Part shown: piece by piece, positions 1-8,143 of the stretch
Layout: every line of letters starts with the position of its first letter
Numbering within the stretch: the first letter of the stretch is position 1
NCBI GenBank assembly: GCA_002360535.1
Contig: DEQR01000069.1
Coordinates: forward strand, 1 to 31,487
Direction: 5' to 3'
DNA: 31,487 bases
From: Thiobacillus sp. UBA3361
Lineage (GTDB): Bacteria > Pseudomonadota > Gammaproteobacteria > Burkholderiales > Thiobacillaceae
The notes under the pieces: model-generated
Databases searched by the model: none
Seen by the model: the letters and a program-made list of their open reading frames with translations, nothing else
What the model was told of the DNA's origin: nothing
Program-made: the position numbers and the translations under genes

Positions 1-169
1 GGGCCGCGCGGGGCGCGGGGGCGGCGCGGCGGCTGGCGGCCACGCTTTGCGGCGTCACCATGGCCGCGCCCTTCTTGCCGGCCTTCGACAGCATGGCCCG
101 GCGCGCAAGGGCGTAATCTCTGCCAGTCAATCCTGCCAGGGGGTCGGCTTGGGCGGTCGATTCAGACAT
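1..169 (-). CDS. csoS2: CsoS2 carboxysome scaffold protein, N-terminus only (runs off the left edge)
   Basis: CsoS2 is the disordered scaffold of alpha-carboxysomes; its N-terminal repeats bind RuBisCO and its middle and C-terminal parts bind the shell. Only the first 56 residues are in the window. They contain LTGRDYALARRAMLSKAGKK (residues 14-33), which matches the N-repeat pattern known from Halothiobacillus CsoS2 (LSGKELARARRAALSKQGK), followed by an Ala/Arg/Pro-rich linker. The start is ATG at 169 with an AGAGGAA ribosome site just upstream. The gene reads leftward and is divergent from the cbbR at 314. In most alpha-carboxysome operons cbbL and cbbS precede csoS2; here they do not. The identification rests on this short stretch, so it is good but not certain. 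Confidence 0.77.
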   Translation of the reverse strand, partial: MSESTAQADPLAGLTGRDYALARRAMLSKAGKKGAAMVTPQSVAASRRAAPAPRAA

Positions 170-313
170 GTCGTTCCTCTTGCTAGAGTTCGTTTCGCTG
201 CGCCTCCACCCCGGAAGCGCTTGACGGTTCACACTCTAGCCAGCAGGGTGAATGAACAAAAGTTAATTGTTATTATGTGATCCATATACTTTTGTTTATC
301 TAATAGACCTCCC
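170..313. promoter_or_regulatory. Divergent csoS2 / cbbR promoter region with candidate LysR sites
   Basis: This AT-rich gap separates the leftward csoS2 from the rightward cbbR. It holds the imperfect dyad AACAA-N7-TTGTT at 255-271 and the sequence TGTTTATCT at 293-301, 12 bases before the cbbR start. The same TGTTTATCT occurs just before the second cbbR (19385-19393). LysR regulators typically bind such divergent regions and control both genes. A possible csoS2 -10 element, TAGAGT, lies on the minus strand near 232-237. The sites are seen; their binding by CbbR is inferred. Confidence 0.5.
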
Positions 314-1261
314 ATGCGCCTGCGCAACGTCACCCTGCACCAGCTGCGCCTGTTCCGCAGCCTGGGCACCCACCTCTCCTTCACCCGGGTGGCCGAGGAA
401 CTACATCTGACCCAGCCCGCCGTCTCCATCCAGATCAAGCGCCTGGAGGAAAGCGTGGGCCTGCCCCTGGTGGAACACATGGGCAAGAAACTCTTCCTCA
501 CCGACGCAGGACGGGAATTGTTCGAGGCCAGCCGGGACGTGCTGGAACGCATGCGGGTGCTGGGGGAGGACATGAGCGGCCTGGAGGAAGGCGTGCGCGG
601 CCCCCTGAACCTGGCGGCCATCACCACCGCCAAGTACTTCATGCCGCACCTGCTGGGGACCTTCCTGCGCGACTACCCGGAGGTGGTGCCGCGCCTGACC
701 ATCACCAACCAGTCCCGGGTGGTGGAACGCCTGGAAGGCAACCTGGACGACCTGGTGATCATGGGCACGATCCCGGAAAACATGGAGCTGGAAGCGGAAT
801 TCTTCCTCGACAATCCCCTGGTGGTGGTGGCACCGCCGGATCACCCGCTGGTGGGAGAAACGCACATCCCCCTGGCGCGCATCGCCGAGGAGCGGTTTCT
901 TTCACGGGAGCCCGGATCCGGCACCCGCCAGGCCCGCACCCGGCTGTTCGCCCAGCATGGCCTGACCGCCAACACCTACATGGAGCTGGGCAGCAGCGAG
1001 GCCATCAAGCAGGCGGTCATGGCCGGCCTGGGCATCTCCGTGCTGTCGCGCCACAACCTGCGCCTGGAACTGGAATCCGGCCTGCTGGCGATCCTGGACG
1101 TGGAGCATTTCCCCCTGGTGCGCCAGTGGTACGCGGTTCATCTCAAGGGCAAGAAGCTGTCGCACACGACGCGCCGCTTCCTCGACTTCCTGCTGCGTGA
1201 CGGCGCGCGCATCTGGGAGGCGGCGCCGACCCATGGCATGCACAGGAACGCCAGCCGTTGA
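314..1261 (+). CDS. cbbR: CbbR-type LysR transcriptional regulator (carboxysome-linked copy)
   Basis: LysR-family activator of 315 residues, expected to sense Calvin-cycle metabolites and control the divergent csoS2 operon. The winged helix-turn-helix covers about residues 5-65 (FTRVAEELHLTQPAVSIQIKR). The effector domain has hallmarks shared with the two other CbbR proteins in this window: SREPGSGTR, ELGSSEAIKQAVMAGLGISVLSR and QWYAV near the C-terminus. It is the most divergent of the three, lacking for example the TNKEQVL/TNREQVL form (here TNQSRVV). The start is the first ATG after the AT-rich promoter; no strong ribosome site is visible. CbbR is the best name by context and conserved segments; a related LysR with another effector cannot be excluded. 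Confidence 0.85.
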   Translation: MRLRNVTLHQLRLFRSLGTHLSFTRVAEELHLTQPAVSIQIKRLEESVGLPLVEHMGKKLFLTDAGRELFEASRDVLERMRVLGEDMSGLEEGVRGPLNLAAITTAKYFMPHLLGTFLRDYPEVVPRLTITNQSRVVERLEGNLDDLVIMGTIPENMELEAEFFLDNPLVVVAPPDHPLVGETHIPLARIAEERFLSREPGSGTRQARTRLFAQHGLTANTYMELGSSEAIKQAVMAGLGISVLSRHNLRLELESGLLAILDVEHFPLVRQWYAVHLKGKKLSHTTRRFLDFLLRDGARIWEAAPTHGMHRNASR

Positions 1262-1327
1262 ACCTGTATCCCGCGGTTGCAGACGCCGCCAACTGCTGCT
1301 TTTAGATTTACCGTCCTTGCGCCGCGT

Positions 1328-4003
1328 TCAGTGCGTCGTTCTCCGCGCGACACGGGTCAGGTTCAACAGTAGCTTGCGCGCCTCGTCCAGCAGCAGCACG
1401 CTGGATGCGGCCGTCGCCGCCAGCAGCCAGTCCTCCAGCCGCAGATCCACCGTGCCGAAGATCGCTTGCGCGGGCGGCCAATGCACCGCCATCACCTGCA
1501 AGGCGAGCACGCCCGCCAGCGCCAGCCACAGCTTTCCGTTTCTGAAGAAGTTGGCGTTGAAGGCGCTGCCGTGTTCGGCGCGGGCGTTGAAGGCGTTGAA
1601 GAACTGGAACAGCACGAAGGTGGTGAAGGCCAGGGTCAGGGCATAGGTTTTTCCCTGCGCCGCCAGGCCGTGCTGGAACATGAACAGGGTGCCGGCCATC
1701 ATGGTGACGCCGTACATCGCCAGGCGTGCCAGCCGCCCGCTGGTGAGGATTTGCGCCGACTGGCGACGCGGCTTGTCGCGCATGATGCCGGGACGTGCGG
1801 GCTCGATGCCCAGCGCCATCGCCGGCGGGCCGTCCATGATGATGTTGATCCACAACAGTTGGATCGCGGTGAATGGCGCCGGCCAGCCCAGCAGGGTGGC
1901 GGCCAGCACCGTGAGAATCGCGCCGATGTTGGTGGAGAGCTGGAAGCGCACGAACTTGACGATGTTGTCGTACACCACGCGGCCTTCCTCCACGGCCCTG
2001 ACGATGGTGGCGAAGTTGTCGTCGGTCAGCACCAGGGTTGCCGCCTCCTTGGTCACCGCCGTGCCGGTGATGCCCATGGCCACGCCGATGTCCGCGGCCT
2101 TCAGCGCGGGGGCGTCGTTGACGCCGTCGCCGGTCATCGCGGCGACATGGCCGTCGGCCTTGAGCGCCTGGACGATCTTCACCTTGTGCGTCGGCGAGAC
2201 GCGGGCGAAGACGTCGATCCGGTCGATGCGCCGGGTCAGTTCGGACTCCGCCATGGCGTCCAGCTCCGCGCCGCTGACCACCTCGCCGGTCAGGCCCAGT
2301 TCGCGGCCAATGGCTGCGGCGGTGAGCTTGTGGTCGCCGGTGATCATCTTGACCTGGATGCCCGCGCCCTTGCAGTGGGCGATGGCTTGTCTCGCCTCGG
2401 CCCGGGGCGGGTCCATCAGCCCGGCCAGGCCGAGGAAGGTCCAGCCCTGCGCCCAGGCCATCAGGTCGCCCGCCGGGTCGAAGTCGTGGGCGGGAATCAC
2501 CCGCCGCGCCACCGCCAGCACACGCAGGGCCTGGGTGGCCAGGTGCTCGTTTTGCGCTTCGATCGCTGCGCGCTGGACATCGTCGAGGGGCGTCTCACCC
2601 GCGTCGGATAGCCACGCGGCCGAATGCGCCAGCAACACGTCGGGCGCGCCCTTGACAAACATCTCCACCGTCTCGCCCGCGTGGTGGAAGGTGGCCATGA
2701 ACTTGTGCGCCGAATCGAACGGGATTTCGCCGATGCGCGGCTGCGCCTCCTGCTCGTATTCCGGGTCCAGGCCGCCCTTTTGCGCCAGCACCCACAGGGC
2801 GCCCTCGGTGGGGTCGCCGATCAGGGCGCCATCGCGCACGCGCGAGTCGGTGCAGAGTGCCATGGGCAGCAGGAGGGCGCGCAAGTCATGCGCCGGCTCG
2901 TCCAGCCGGATTTCGCCTTCCGCCCGATAGCCCTCGCCACTCACCGTAAACCGGCTCCCGGCAAACCAGCCGGCGCGCCCGGTCATCTGGTTCAAGGTCA
3001 GGGTGCCGGTCTTGTCGGAGCAGATCACCGTGGTGGATCCCAGGGTTTCCACGGCGGAGAGCTTTTTCAGGATCGCCCGGTTCTTCGCCATGCGCCACAT
3101 GCCGATGGCCAGCGTTATCGTCACCACCGCCGGCAGGCCCTCGGGGATGGCGGCCACCGCCAGCGCCACGGCAGTCATGGCCGCCTCCGTCCAGGGCAAG
3201 CCGCGCGCGAAGTCGAGGATGAAGATCAGCATCACCACCACCCCGGCGATGGCGGCGAGTTTCTTGCCCAGGGTGTCGAGTTGGATCTGTAGCGGCGTTT
3301 CCGACTCGGGGGCGGCGGCGATCATGCCCGCCAGCTTGCCCATCTCCGTATTCATGCCGGTCGCCGTCACCAGCATTTCGGCGCGGCCTCGGGTGAGCAC
3401 GGTGTTCATGTAGAGCAGATTGAGCCGATCCCCCAGCGGCAGGTCGGCTTCCGCCAGCGCGGCGACGGATTTACCCACCGCATGGGACTCGCCGGTCAAA
3501 GCCGCTTCGTCGACCTCCAGGGCGTGGGCCGCCAGCAGCCTGCCATCGGCGGGAATGCGGTCGCCCGCCTCCAGCAGCACGATATCGCCAGGCACCAGCA
3601 GCGCCGCGTCCAGTTCAACGACTTGCCCGTTGCGCCGCACGCGCGCACGCGCCGCCAGCATGTTCTTCAAGGCCGCCAGGGTCTGTTCCGCCCGGTGCTC
3701 CTGATAAAAACCCAGCGTGGCGTTGAACACCACGACGAGAAGGATCACCACGGCGTCCTTCAGGTCCCCCACCGACCAGGCCAGCACGGCTGCGAACAGC
3801 AGCACGATGACCAGGAAATTCCTGAACTGGTCGAGGAATTTCAGCCATGCGGGGCGCGACGTGGCTTCGACCAGCCTGTTCTCGCCATGACGCGCCAGGC
3901 GCGGGTTGGCTTCGTCGGGCGCCAGTCCGCGCGCCGGGTCGACCCCTAGAACCGCGCACGCGGCTTCGGCGGATTGCTTGTGCCAGGGAATTGGAGTGGT
4001 CAT
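1328..4003 (-). CDS. P-type Ca2+-transporting ATPase (type II family)
   Basis: Cation-pumping P-type ATPase of 891 residues in the cytoplasmic membrane. Visible motifs: TGES in the actuator domain (170-173), PEGLP in membrane helix 4 (287-291), phosphorylation motif DKTGTLT (330-336), KGAPD in the nucleotide-binding domain, and TGDGVNDAPALKAADIG in the hinge. Helix 6 reads NIIMDGPPAMALG, keeping the Asn and Asp that form calcium site II in SERCA. The helix 5 Glu of site I appears replaced (NIGA rather than NVGE). This suggests one transported ion per cycle, as in PMR1-like pumps (inference). ATG at 4003, preceded by GAGAGAA, is chosen over an upstream in-frame ATG at 4213 because the 70 extra residues resemble no pump N-terminus. 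It lies 234 bp downstream of the Usp gene on the same strand. Confidence 0.88.
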   Translation of the reverse strand: MTTPIPWHKQSAEAACAVLGVDPARGLAPDEANPRLARHGENRLVEATSRPAWLKFLDQFRNFLVIVLLFAAVLAWSVGDLKDAVVILLVVVFNATLGFYQEHRAEQTLAALKNMLAARARVRRNGQVVELDAALLVPGDIVLLEAGDRIPADGRLLAAHALEVDEAALTGESHAVGKSVAALAEADLPLGDRLNLLYMNTVLTRGRAEMLVTATGMNTEMGKLAGMIAAAPESETPLQIQLDTLGKKLAAIAGVVVMLIFILDFARGLPWTEAAMTAVALAVAAIPEGLPAVVTITLAIGMWRMAKNRAILKKLSAVETLGSTTVICSDKTGTLTLNQMTGRAGWFAGSRFTVSGEGYRAEGEIRLDEPAHDLRALLLPMALCTDSRVRDGALIGDPTEGALWVLAQKGGLDPEYEQEAQPRIGEIPFDSAHKFMATFHHAGETVEMFVKGAPDVLLAHSAAWLSDAGETPLDDVQRAAIEAQNEHLATQALRVLAVARRVIPAHDFDPAGDLMAWAQGWTFLGLAGLMDPPRAEARQAIAHCKGAGIQVKMITGDHKLTAAAIGRELGLTGEVVSGAELDAMAESELTRRIDRIDVFARVSPTHKVKIVQALKADGHVAAMTGDGVNDAPALKAADIGVAMGITGTAVTKEAATLVLTDDNFATIVRAVEEGRVVYDNIVKFVRFQLSTNIGAILTVLAATLLGWPAPFTAIQLLWINIIMDGPPAMALGIEPARPGIMRDKPRRQSAQILTSGRLARLAMYGVTMMAGTLFMFQHGLAAQGKTYALTLAFTTFVLFQFFNAFNARAEHGSAFNANFFRNGKLWLALAGVLALQVMAVHWPPAQAIFGTVDLRLEDWLLAATAASSVLLLDEARKLLLNLTRVARRTTH

Positions 4004-4237
4004 GTTTGCGTGTTCTCTCAAAGGGTCGGCATCGCTGTTACGAAGGCCGGGGAAGCCGCCATCCAGAGCACGCCCCCGTGGAAGTCCTCGCCGCCCGCAA
4101 CGGGTGCCTGGCCATGCCGCCAAGGAATCGCAGGACGATCTCCGAGATGCCGCGTCATATCCGGACGGCCGGCAAAGCAGCAGGCGTCCCGTCGAATTGG
4201 CGGCCGGCTGCAAAGGGGGCCGGGTCCAACATGATTG
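4004..4237. other. Intergenic gap between Usp and ATPase genes
   Basis: These 234 bases hold no gene I can support. An ORF on the minus strand is open through the gap in frame with the ATPase, but its residues look like random GC-rich translation. No terminator with a T-run and no clear promoter were seen apart from the ATPase ribosome site at its right-hand start. Confidence 0.5.
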
Positions 4238-5119
4238 CTAGTCCTCCCCCACCAGCAGCACGTCGCAAACCGCTTCCTGCGCCACATCCTTGCTCACGCT
4301 GCCAACCAGGAACTCTTCCAGTCCGCCGCGGCCTTGTCGCCCCAGCACGATCAGGTCCGAGCGCCAGTCGGCGGCGGATTCCAGGATACGGGTTGGCGGA
4401 TAGCCAGGCCTGATAAGGCTTTCGATCCTGGTCTTCTCATCGCCGGGCACGCTGGCACACAGATTGGCCATCAGGTTCTCGGCGATGGCGCGCATCTCTT
4501 CTTGCCCCTGCTTGATCACCGCGCCGTCCACCCCCTTGGCGCGAAGGCCGCTTTCGTCCAGGGGTTCCAGCGCGTGCAGCAAGCGCAGATGCCCGTCCGC
4601 CGCCAGTCGGCGCGACCACTCGACCACGACGCGGCTATGCGGAAAGAAATCCACCGCGGCCAGTACCCGGCCATAGGGCGCGACCGGCTCGCCGCGCACG
4701 ATCAGCACCGGACGCCGGCACACCCTCAGCAGCCGCCAGGCGGTCGATCCGAGCAGTAGGCGCAACAGCGGACTCTGGCCGCGCGCGCCAGCCACCACAA
4801 GGCCGGCACCTACCTCGACGGCGTAGTCGGCGATCCGGCTATGCGCCCGGCCGAGACGCTGCGCCACATGGACGCGGATGTCGTAGCGTTCGCGCAGCAC
4901 CCGCGCGGTCGCTTCGGCATGCTCGCCGAGGACGGCCGGGATGGCACCCCCATAGGCGGGCCCGACATCCTGCCCGGGGTAAAGGGCGAGGGGCGCGGTC
5001 ACATGCAGCAGATGCAGTTCCGCGTCCTGTTGTCTGGCTATGAGCGCCGCGCGCAGTACGGCGCGGTTCGCATCGCTGGAAAAATCGGTGGCGGCGACAA
5101 TGGGGGGCAGGGTTGGCAT
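4238..5119 (-). CDS. Universal stress protein with two Usp domains
   Basis: Cytoplasmic protein of 293 residues made of two tandem Usp (UspA-like) domains. The first (about 1-145) begins PPIVAATDFS and carries the ATP-binding motif GARGQSPLLRLLLGS. The second (about 150-293) begins GRVLAAVDFF and carries GRQGRGGLEEFLVGS. Both fit G-x2-G-x9-G-S/T, so both domains are predicted to bind ATP. Tandem Usp proteins are typically made under energy or envelope stress; the exact role is not readable here. The start at 5119 has AGGAGAG upstream. The gene lies between the small membrane peptide gene (114 bp gap) and the P-type ATPase, all on the minus strand. Confidence 0.88.
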   Translation of the reverse strand: MPTLPPIVAATDFSSDANRAVLRAALIARQQDAELHLLHVTAPLALYPGQDVGPAYGGAIPAVLGEHAEATARVLRERYDIRVHVAQRLGRAHSRIADYAVEVGAGLVVAGARGQSPLLRLLLGSTAWRLLRVCRRPVLIVRGEPVAPYGRVLAAVDFFPHSRVVVEWSRRLAADGHLRLLHALEPLDESGLRAKGVDGAVIKQGQEEMRAIAENLMANLCASVPGDEKTRIESLIRPGYPPTRILESAADWRSDLIVLGRQGRGGLEEFLVGSVSKDVAQEAVCDVLLVGED

Positions 5120-5233
5120 GATGGCTCTCTCCTCGTGGTTGCATGGGATGGGAATGGCGCAAGCGGCCTGCCTTGGGGGTGACCTTCACCCGATGGCGTA
5201 CGCTACCGGAAATGCCCCGAGGCCCGACACGCC

Positions 5234-5431
5234 CTATTCCCCGGCAGGCGCCGACCCGGTGTCCTCGCGGAGGGATTCCTGGGTAGCCAACGCTTCTGTG
5301 GTGGCGGATTGCTTCATCGCCACACTGCCCAACATGACGAACAGGGCGATGAGGGCAAGCCCGATTACGCCTACCGCCAGGCGGAAGCCGAGGTAGGTTT
5401 TCGGGGTGATGTCGGATTTGGCATCTTTCAT
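5234..5431 (-). CDS. Small single-helix membrane protein, unknown function
   Basis: A 65-residue protein not recognised as a named family. It has a polar N-terminus (MKDAKSDITPKTYLGFR), one hydrophobic helix at about residues 20-42 (AVGVIGLALIALFVMLGSVAM) and an acidic tail. The start at 5431 is preferred over an in-frame ATG at 5449. It is preceded by AAAGGAAATTG at good spacing, whereas the upstream ATG follows a run of C on the coding strand with no ribosome site. It is the last gene of the packed minus-strand run that begins at hpf. Confidence 0.65.
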   Translation of the reverse strand: MKDAKSDITPKTYLGFRLAVGVIGLALIALFVMLGSVAMKQSATTEALATQESLREDTGSAPAGE

Positions 5432-5461
5432 GTCAATTTCCTTTGTCATTCGAGGGGGGGG

Positions 5462-6403
5462 TCAGGTACCGCGCACCATGGCCATCACCCGCCCCATGTC
5501 GAGGGTTTCCGCCTGTTGTCGGATTTGCGGCAGGTACTGGGTCTGCATCTGTTTGGCGGGCCCCAGCAGGTTCTGGAAGGTGTCGCGCAGCAGCGCCGTA
5601 TCCATGCGCCGTCCGCCGGCGTAATAGCGTTTGGCGAGTTGCCCCAGCGCATAGGTGGTGGCAAAGGAGAACGCCATGCCGGCGGCAGCGCTGCCCACCT
5701 TGCCGAAGGTCTTGCCCGCCGCCTTGCCGAGCAACCCGCCGATCAGCTTGCGGCCGATCTGTTCGAGGTATTGCGAGGTGAGGCCGACACCGGCGGCGGC
5801 AATGAATTCCTTGATGTGGCCTTGATCGAGACTGACGCCATGGGCCTTGCCGATGCCGTAGACCATCTTGATTTGCAGCGGGATGATGGCCATCGACGCC
5901 CAGGACTGGGGCAACAGTTCCAGCGCGCCGTTAAGCAGGCTGGCGTTGAGGATAGCTTTATCCAGCTCCGTGTCGCTCACCCCGGCTTGCGCCGCGACCA
6001 CCGGCCCCGGCGCGGCGGCCTGGGAAAGCTCGACGATGGCGGCGGCTTCGCCCTCGATCAGTTCCACTGGCGACGCGTCCAGCCTGAGCAGGCTCTTCAG
6101 CTCGCCCAGAAAGCGATGTTCCGTATCACTCAAGCCGCCGTCGGCCTCGCACACGCCCACCGCCATTTCATAGGCGAGTTGGCGCTCGCCGGTATCGGAC
6201 AGCGCGGCGGCAGCGGCTTCCAGGCGGAGGCGCTTGAGCAGCACGTCCTGATAGATCCCGGCCAGGCCGGGCGCGCCGGCCTCCCCGGCCAGAGAATCGG
6301 TGATACGGCGGATTTCGTCGCGCTCGCGGTCGTGCTTCTCGCCGTCGGCAAAGGCTGCGAACAGGGCGATGGCCAGTAAGGCGCGTTGCTGTTCCGGGTT
6401 CAT
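5462..6403 (-). CDS. TerB-like / DUF697 (YcjF-like) domain protein
   Basis: Protein of 313 residues. The N-terminal part (about 1-135) looks like a TerB-type helical fold, with the typical LLAIALFAAFADGEKHDRER opening and a second acidic ADGGLSDTEHRFL segment. The C-terminal part (about 145-290) resembles DUF697/YcjF: an IIPLQIKMVYGIGKAHG segment and Gly/Ala-rich helices that may associate with the membrane. The function is unknown; TerB-like proteins are linked to stress and metal resistance. ATG at 6403 is fixed by a strong AAGGAG site, which is itself the last two codons of the upstream YqaA-like gene. An open extension to 6958 overlaps that gene and is rejected. Confidence 0.68.
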   Translation of the reverse strand: MNPEQQRALLAIALFAAFADGEKHDRERDEIRRITDSLAGEAGAPGLAGIYQDVLLKRLRLEAAAAALSDTGERQLAYEMAVGVCEADGGLSDTEHRFLGELKSLLRLDASPVELIEGEAAAIVELSQAAAPGPVVAAQAGVSDTELDKAILNASLLNGALELLPQSWASMAIIPLQIKMVYGIGKAHGVSLDQGHIKEFIAAAGVGLTSQYLEQIGRKLIGGLLGKAAGKTFGKVGSAAAGMAFSFATTYALGQLAKRYYAGGRRMDTALLRDTFQNLLGPAKQMQTQYLPQIRQQAETLDMGRVMAMVRGT

Positions 6404-6408
6404 GTCGA

Positions 6409-6996
6409 TCACTCCTTCCAGACTTGGGTCAGCAGCAGGCCCGCCCCAACCAGGGCCACCGTGGCCCAGCCAAGACGATCCACGTAGCGGTGCAGGGCCG
6501 ATTCCATGCGCGCGCCACCCCACTTCATCAGCCCTGCGACCAGGTAGAAGCGGGCGCCACGCCCGACCAGCGAGGCCAGGGCGAAGGGCAGCAGTACCAT
6601 GGACAGAACCCCGGCAGCGATGGTGAAGACCTTGTAGGGAATGGGTGAGAAGCCGGCGATGAACACGGCCCAGAAACCGTAGTTCTCGAACCAGTCCACG
6701 GCGCTCTGGTAGCTTGCCCAGTATTGCGTCGTTTGCAGCCAGGGCGCGATCGACTCGAAGGCGAAATAGCCGATAGCGTAGCCCGCCAACCCGCCCGCCA
6801 CCGAGGTCAACGTGGTCAGCAAGGCAAAACGCCAGGCGCGCTCGGGCCGGGCCAGGCACATGGGCGCCAGCATCACGTCCGGCGGCATCGGGAAGAAAGA
6901 CGATTCGGCAAAGCTCATGCTCCCCAGGTAGATGGGAGCGTGCCGGTGGCGCGCCCACTGCATGGCACGCGTGTAGAGGGGGGAAAAGAGACGCAT
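6409..6996 (-). CDS. YqaA / DedA-like SNARE-associated membrane protein
   Basis: Inner-membrane protein of 195 residues, similar in style to the YqaA branch of the DedA/VTT family. Visible features: SFAESSFFPMPPDVMLAPM near the N-terminus, Gly-rich helices (SVAGGLAGYAIGYFAFE), the re-entrant-type segment FIAGFSPIPYKVFTIAAG, and RGARFYLVAGLMKWGG. Members are implicated in lipid or ion handling across the membrane. It lies 9 bp after the VC0807-like gene and 5 bp before the next gene, so co-translation is likely. ATG at 6996 is the only reasonable start, although its ribosome site is weak. Confidence 0.8.
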   Translation of the reverse strand: MRLFSPLYTRAMQWARHRHAPIYLGSMSFAESSFFPMPPDVMLAPMCLARPERAWRFALLTTLTSVAGGLAGYAIGYFAFESIAPWLQTTQYWASYQSAVDWFENYGFWAVFIAGFSPIPYKVFTIAAGVLSMVLLPFALASLVGRGARFYLVAGLMKWGGARMESALHRYVDRLGWATVALVGAGLLLTQVWKE

Positions 6997-7005
6997 GGCG
7001 GTGGC

Positions 7006-7695
7006 CTATCTGCCGTGCAGCGCGTCGCTCAGGCTCAGCCCGGCCAGGCGTTTCACGCTGACGGCCAGATACCAGAGCACGGCCATCATCATCAGCGTGG
7101 CGGGCAGGGCGATCATGGGGTAGCTCAACAGGGTCAGGCGCCCGAGTTCCTCGTTGAAGGCGGCGGAGCCCGCCGGGCTGGTGACGATCCAGGTGGCGAG
7201 GGCGTAGTTCATGGCCGACGAGAAGGCGAAGGAACCGGCCAGCATCCAGGTGGCGGCGCGCAGGCGGGCCTCGAACTCGGGCAGGTTGCCGCGTTCGGCC
7301 AGGGCCGCGTCGATCTTTCCGGTATCCAGCAGCAGGGGGGTGTAGAGCAGCACCCGCGCCAGGGGCGCGCGGGTAAGCGCGGAAGCGGCGATGATCAGGC
7401 CGAGAACGACCGGTATCGCCGCCTCCTTCACCGCCAGCCAGCGCGTGTCCAGTTCCAGCAGGCCGATGCCACCGGTCAGCAGCAGACTGACAATGCCCAG
7501 TATGGCGAACAGGCTGAACATGCGGCCGCGTGCCAGTTCTCGTAGGCCCCAGCCGATGGGGAAAGCCAACGCCAGGACCAGCGCTCCCGCCGAGCCCAGT
7601 TGCTCCGGCTTCGAGAGCTGCATGAGGATGAGCGAGGGGACGAGCAGGGTGACGGCGATTTCCAGCAGGGGGGAACGGGTTGGGGATTCGGTCAT
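7006..7695 (-). CDS. Multi-pass membrane protein, VC0807-like
   Basis: A 229-residue, very hydrophobic protein with about five to six predicted helices (for example LLEIAVTLLVPSLILMQL at the start and PMIALPATLMMMAVLWYLAV near the end). Its pattern, including an amphipathic middle containing WMLAGSFAFSSAMNYALATWIV, is reminiscent of the VC0807 family, whose function is not established. It sits 37 bp after dgkA and 9 bp before the YqaA-like gene. The family assignment is from memory of sequence style; that it is an integral membrane protein is clear. Confidence 0.6.
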   Translation of the reverse strand: MTESPTRSPLLEIAVTLLVPSLILMQLSKPEQLGSAGALVLALAFPIGWGLRELARGRMFSLFAILGIVSLLLTGGIGLLELDTRWLAVKEAAIPVVLGLIIAASALTRAPLARVLLYTPLLLDTGKIDAALAERGNLPEFEARLRAATWMLAGSFAFSSAMNYALATWIVTSPAGSAAFNEELGRLTLLSYPMIALPATLMMMAVLWYLAVSVKRLAGLSLSDALHGR

Positions 7696-7732
7696 GGCGG
7701 GGCTCGATGGATCAGGTTACGCAGGCAGGCGA

Positions 7733-8143
7733 TCACGGCGCGGCTCCGTGCCATGCCGCCACCAGGCGAGGCCAGATCCGGGCGATTTCCACCACCAGGA
7801 CGATCCACCAGGCCAGGATGACCATGCCCGTGGCGGCGGCGGCGATGTCCTTGATGATGCCGATCTTCTCGTTGTGGCGATGTTCGACGAAATCGCACAG
7901 GGCCTCGATGGCGGTGTTGAACAGCTCCGCCGCCACCACCAGGCCGGTGGCGAGCAGGATCAGCGCGGCGTCGAGCCAGTCGTGCAGCCACAACGCGACC
8001 GCCATCACAAACACCGACAGCACCACCTTGTACAGCACGCTGAAGTCGTGCAGCACGGCGTAGCGCAAGCCGGCAACGATGACCGCCAGTTTGCGCAGGG
8101 GGTGATAACCAGGCTCGCCGGTGCCCAGAAATTGGTTCTTCAT
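7733..8143 (-). CDS. dgkA: Diacylglycerol kinase (DgkA)
   Basis: Small membrane kinase of 136 residues that phosphorylates diacylglycerol or undecaprenol to recycle lipids. The diagnostic segment ELFNTAIEALCDF matches the catalytic E-x-x-N-T-x-I-E motif of the DgkA/undecaprenol kinase family, and about three transmembrane helices are visible. The start at 8143 overlaps the stop of the PAP2 gene by 4 bp (ATGA), so the two are translationally coupled. A lipid phosphatase and a lipid kinase side by side suggest a small phospholipid or undecaprenol-phosphate recycling unit. An open extension upstream (to 8530) overlaps the PAP2 gene and is not used. Confidence 0.9.
   Translation of the reverse strand: MKNQFLGTGEPGYHPLRKLAVIVAGLRYAVLHDFSVLYKVVLSVFVMAVALWLHDWLDAALILLATGLVVAAELFNTAIEALCDFVEHRHNEKIGIIKDIAAAATGMVILAWWIVLVVEIARIWPRLVAAWHGAAP

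Noticed and set aside
4004..4213. 70-residue N-terminal extension of the P-type ATPase
   Set aside because: Composition is random-like, no family match at this end, and ATG at 4003 gives the normal pump N-terminus.
6404..6958. 185-residue extension of the TerB-like protein
   Set aside because: It overlaps nearly all of the well-supported YqaA-like gene, and a strong ribosome site fixes the start at 6403.
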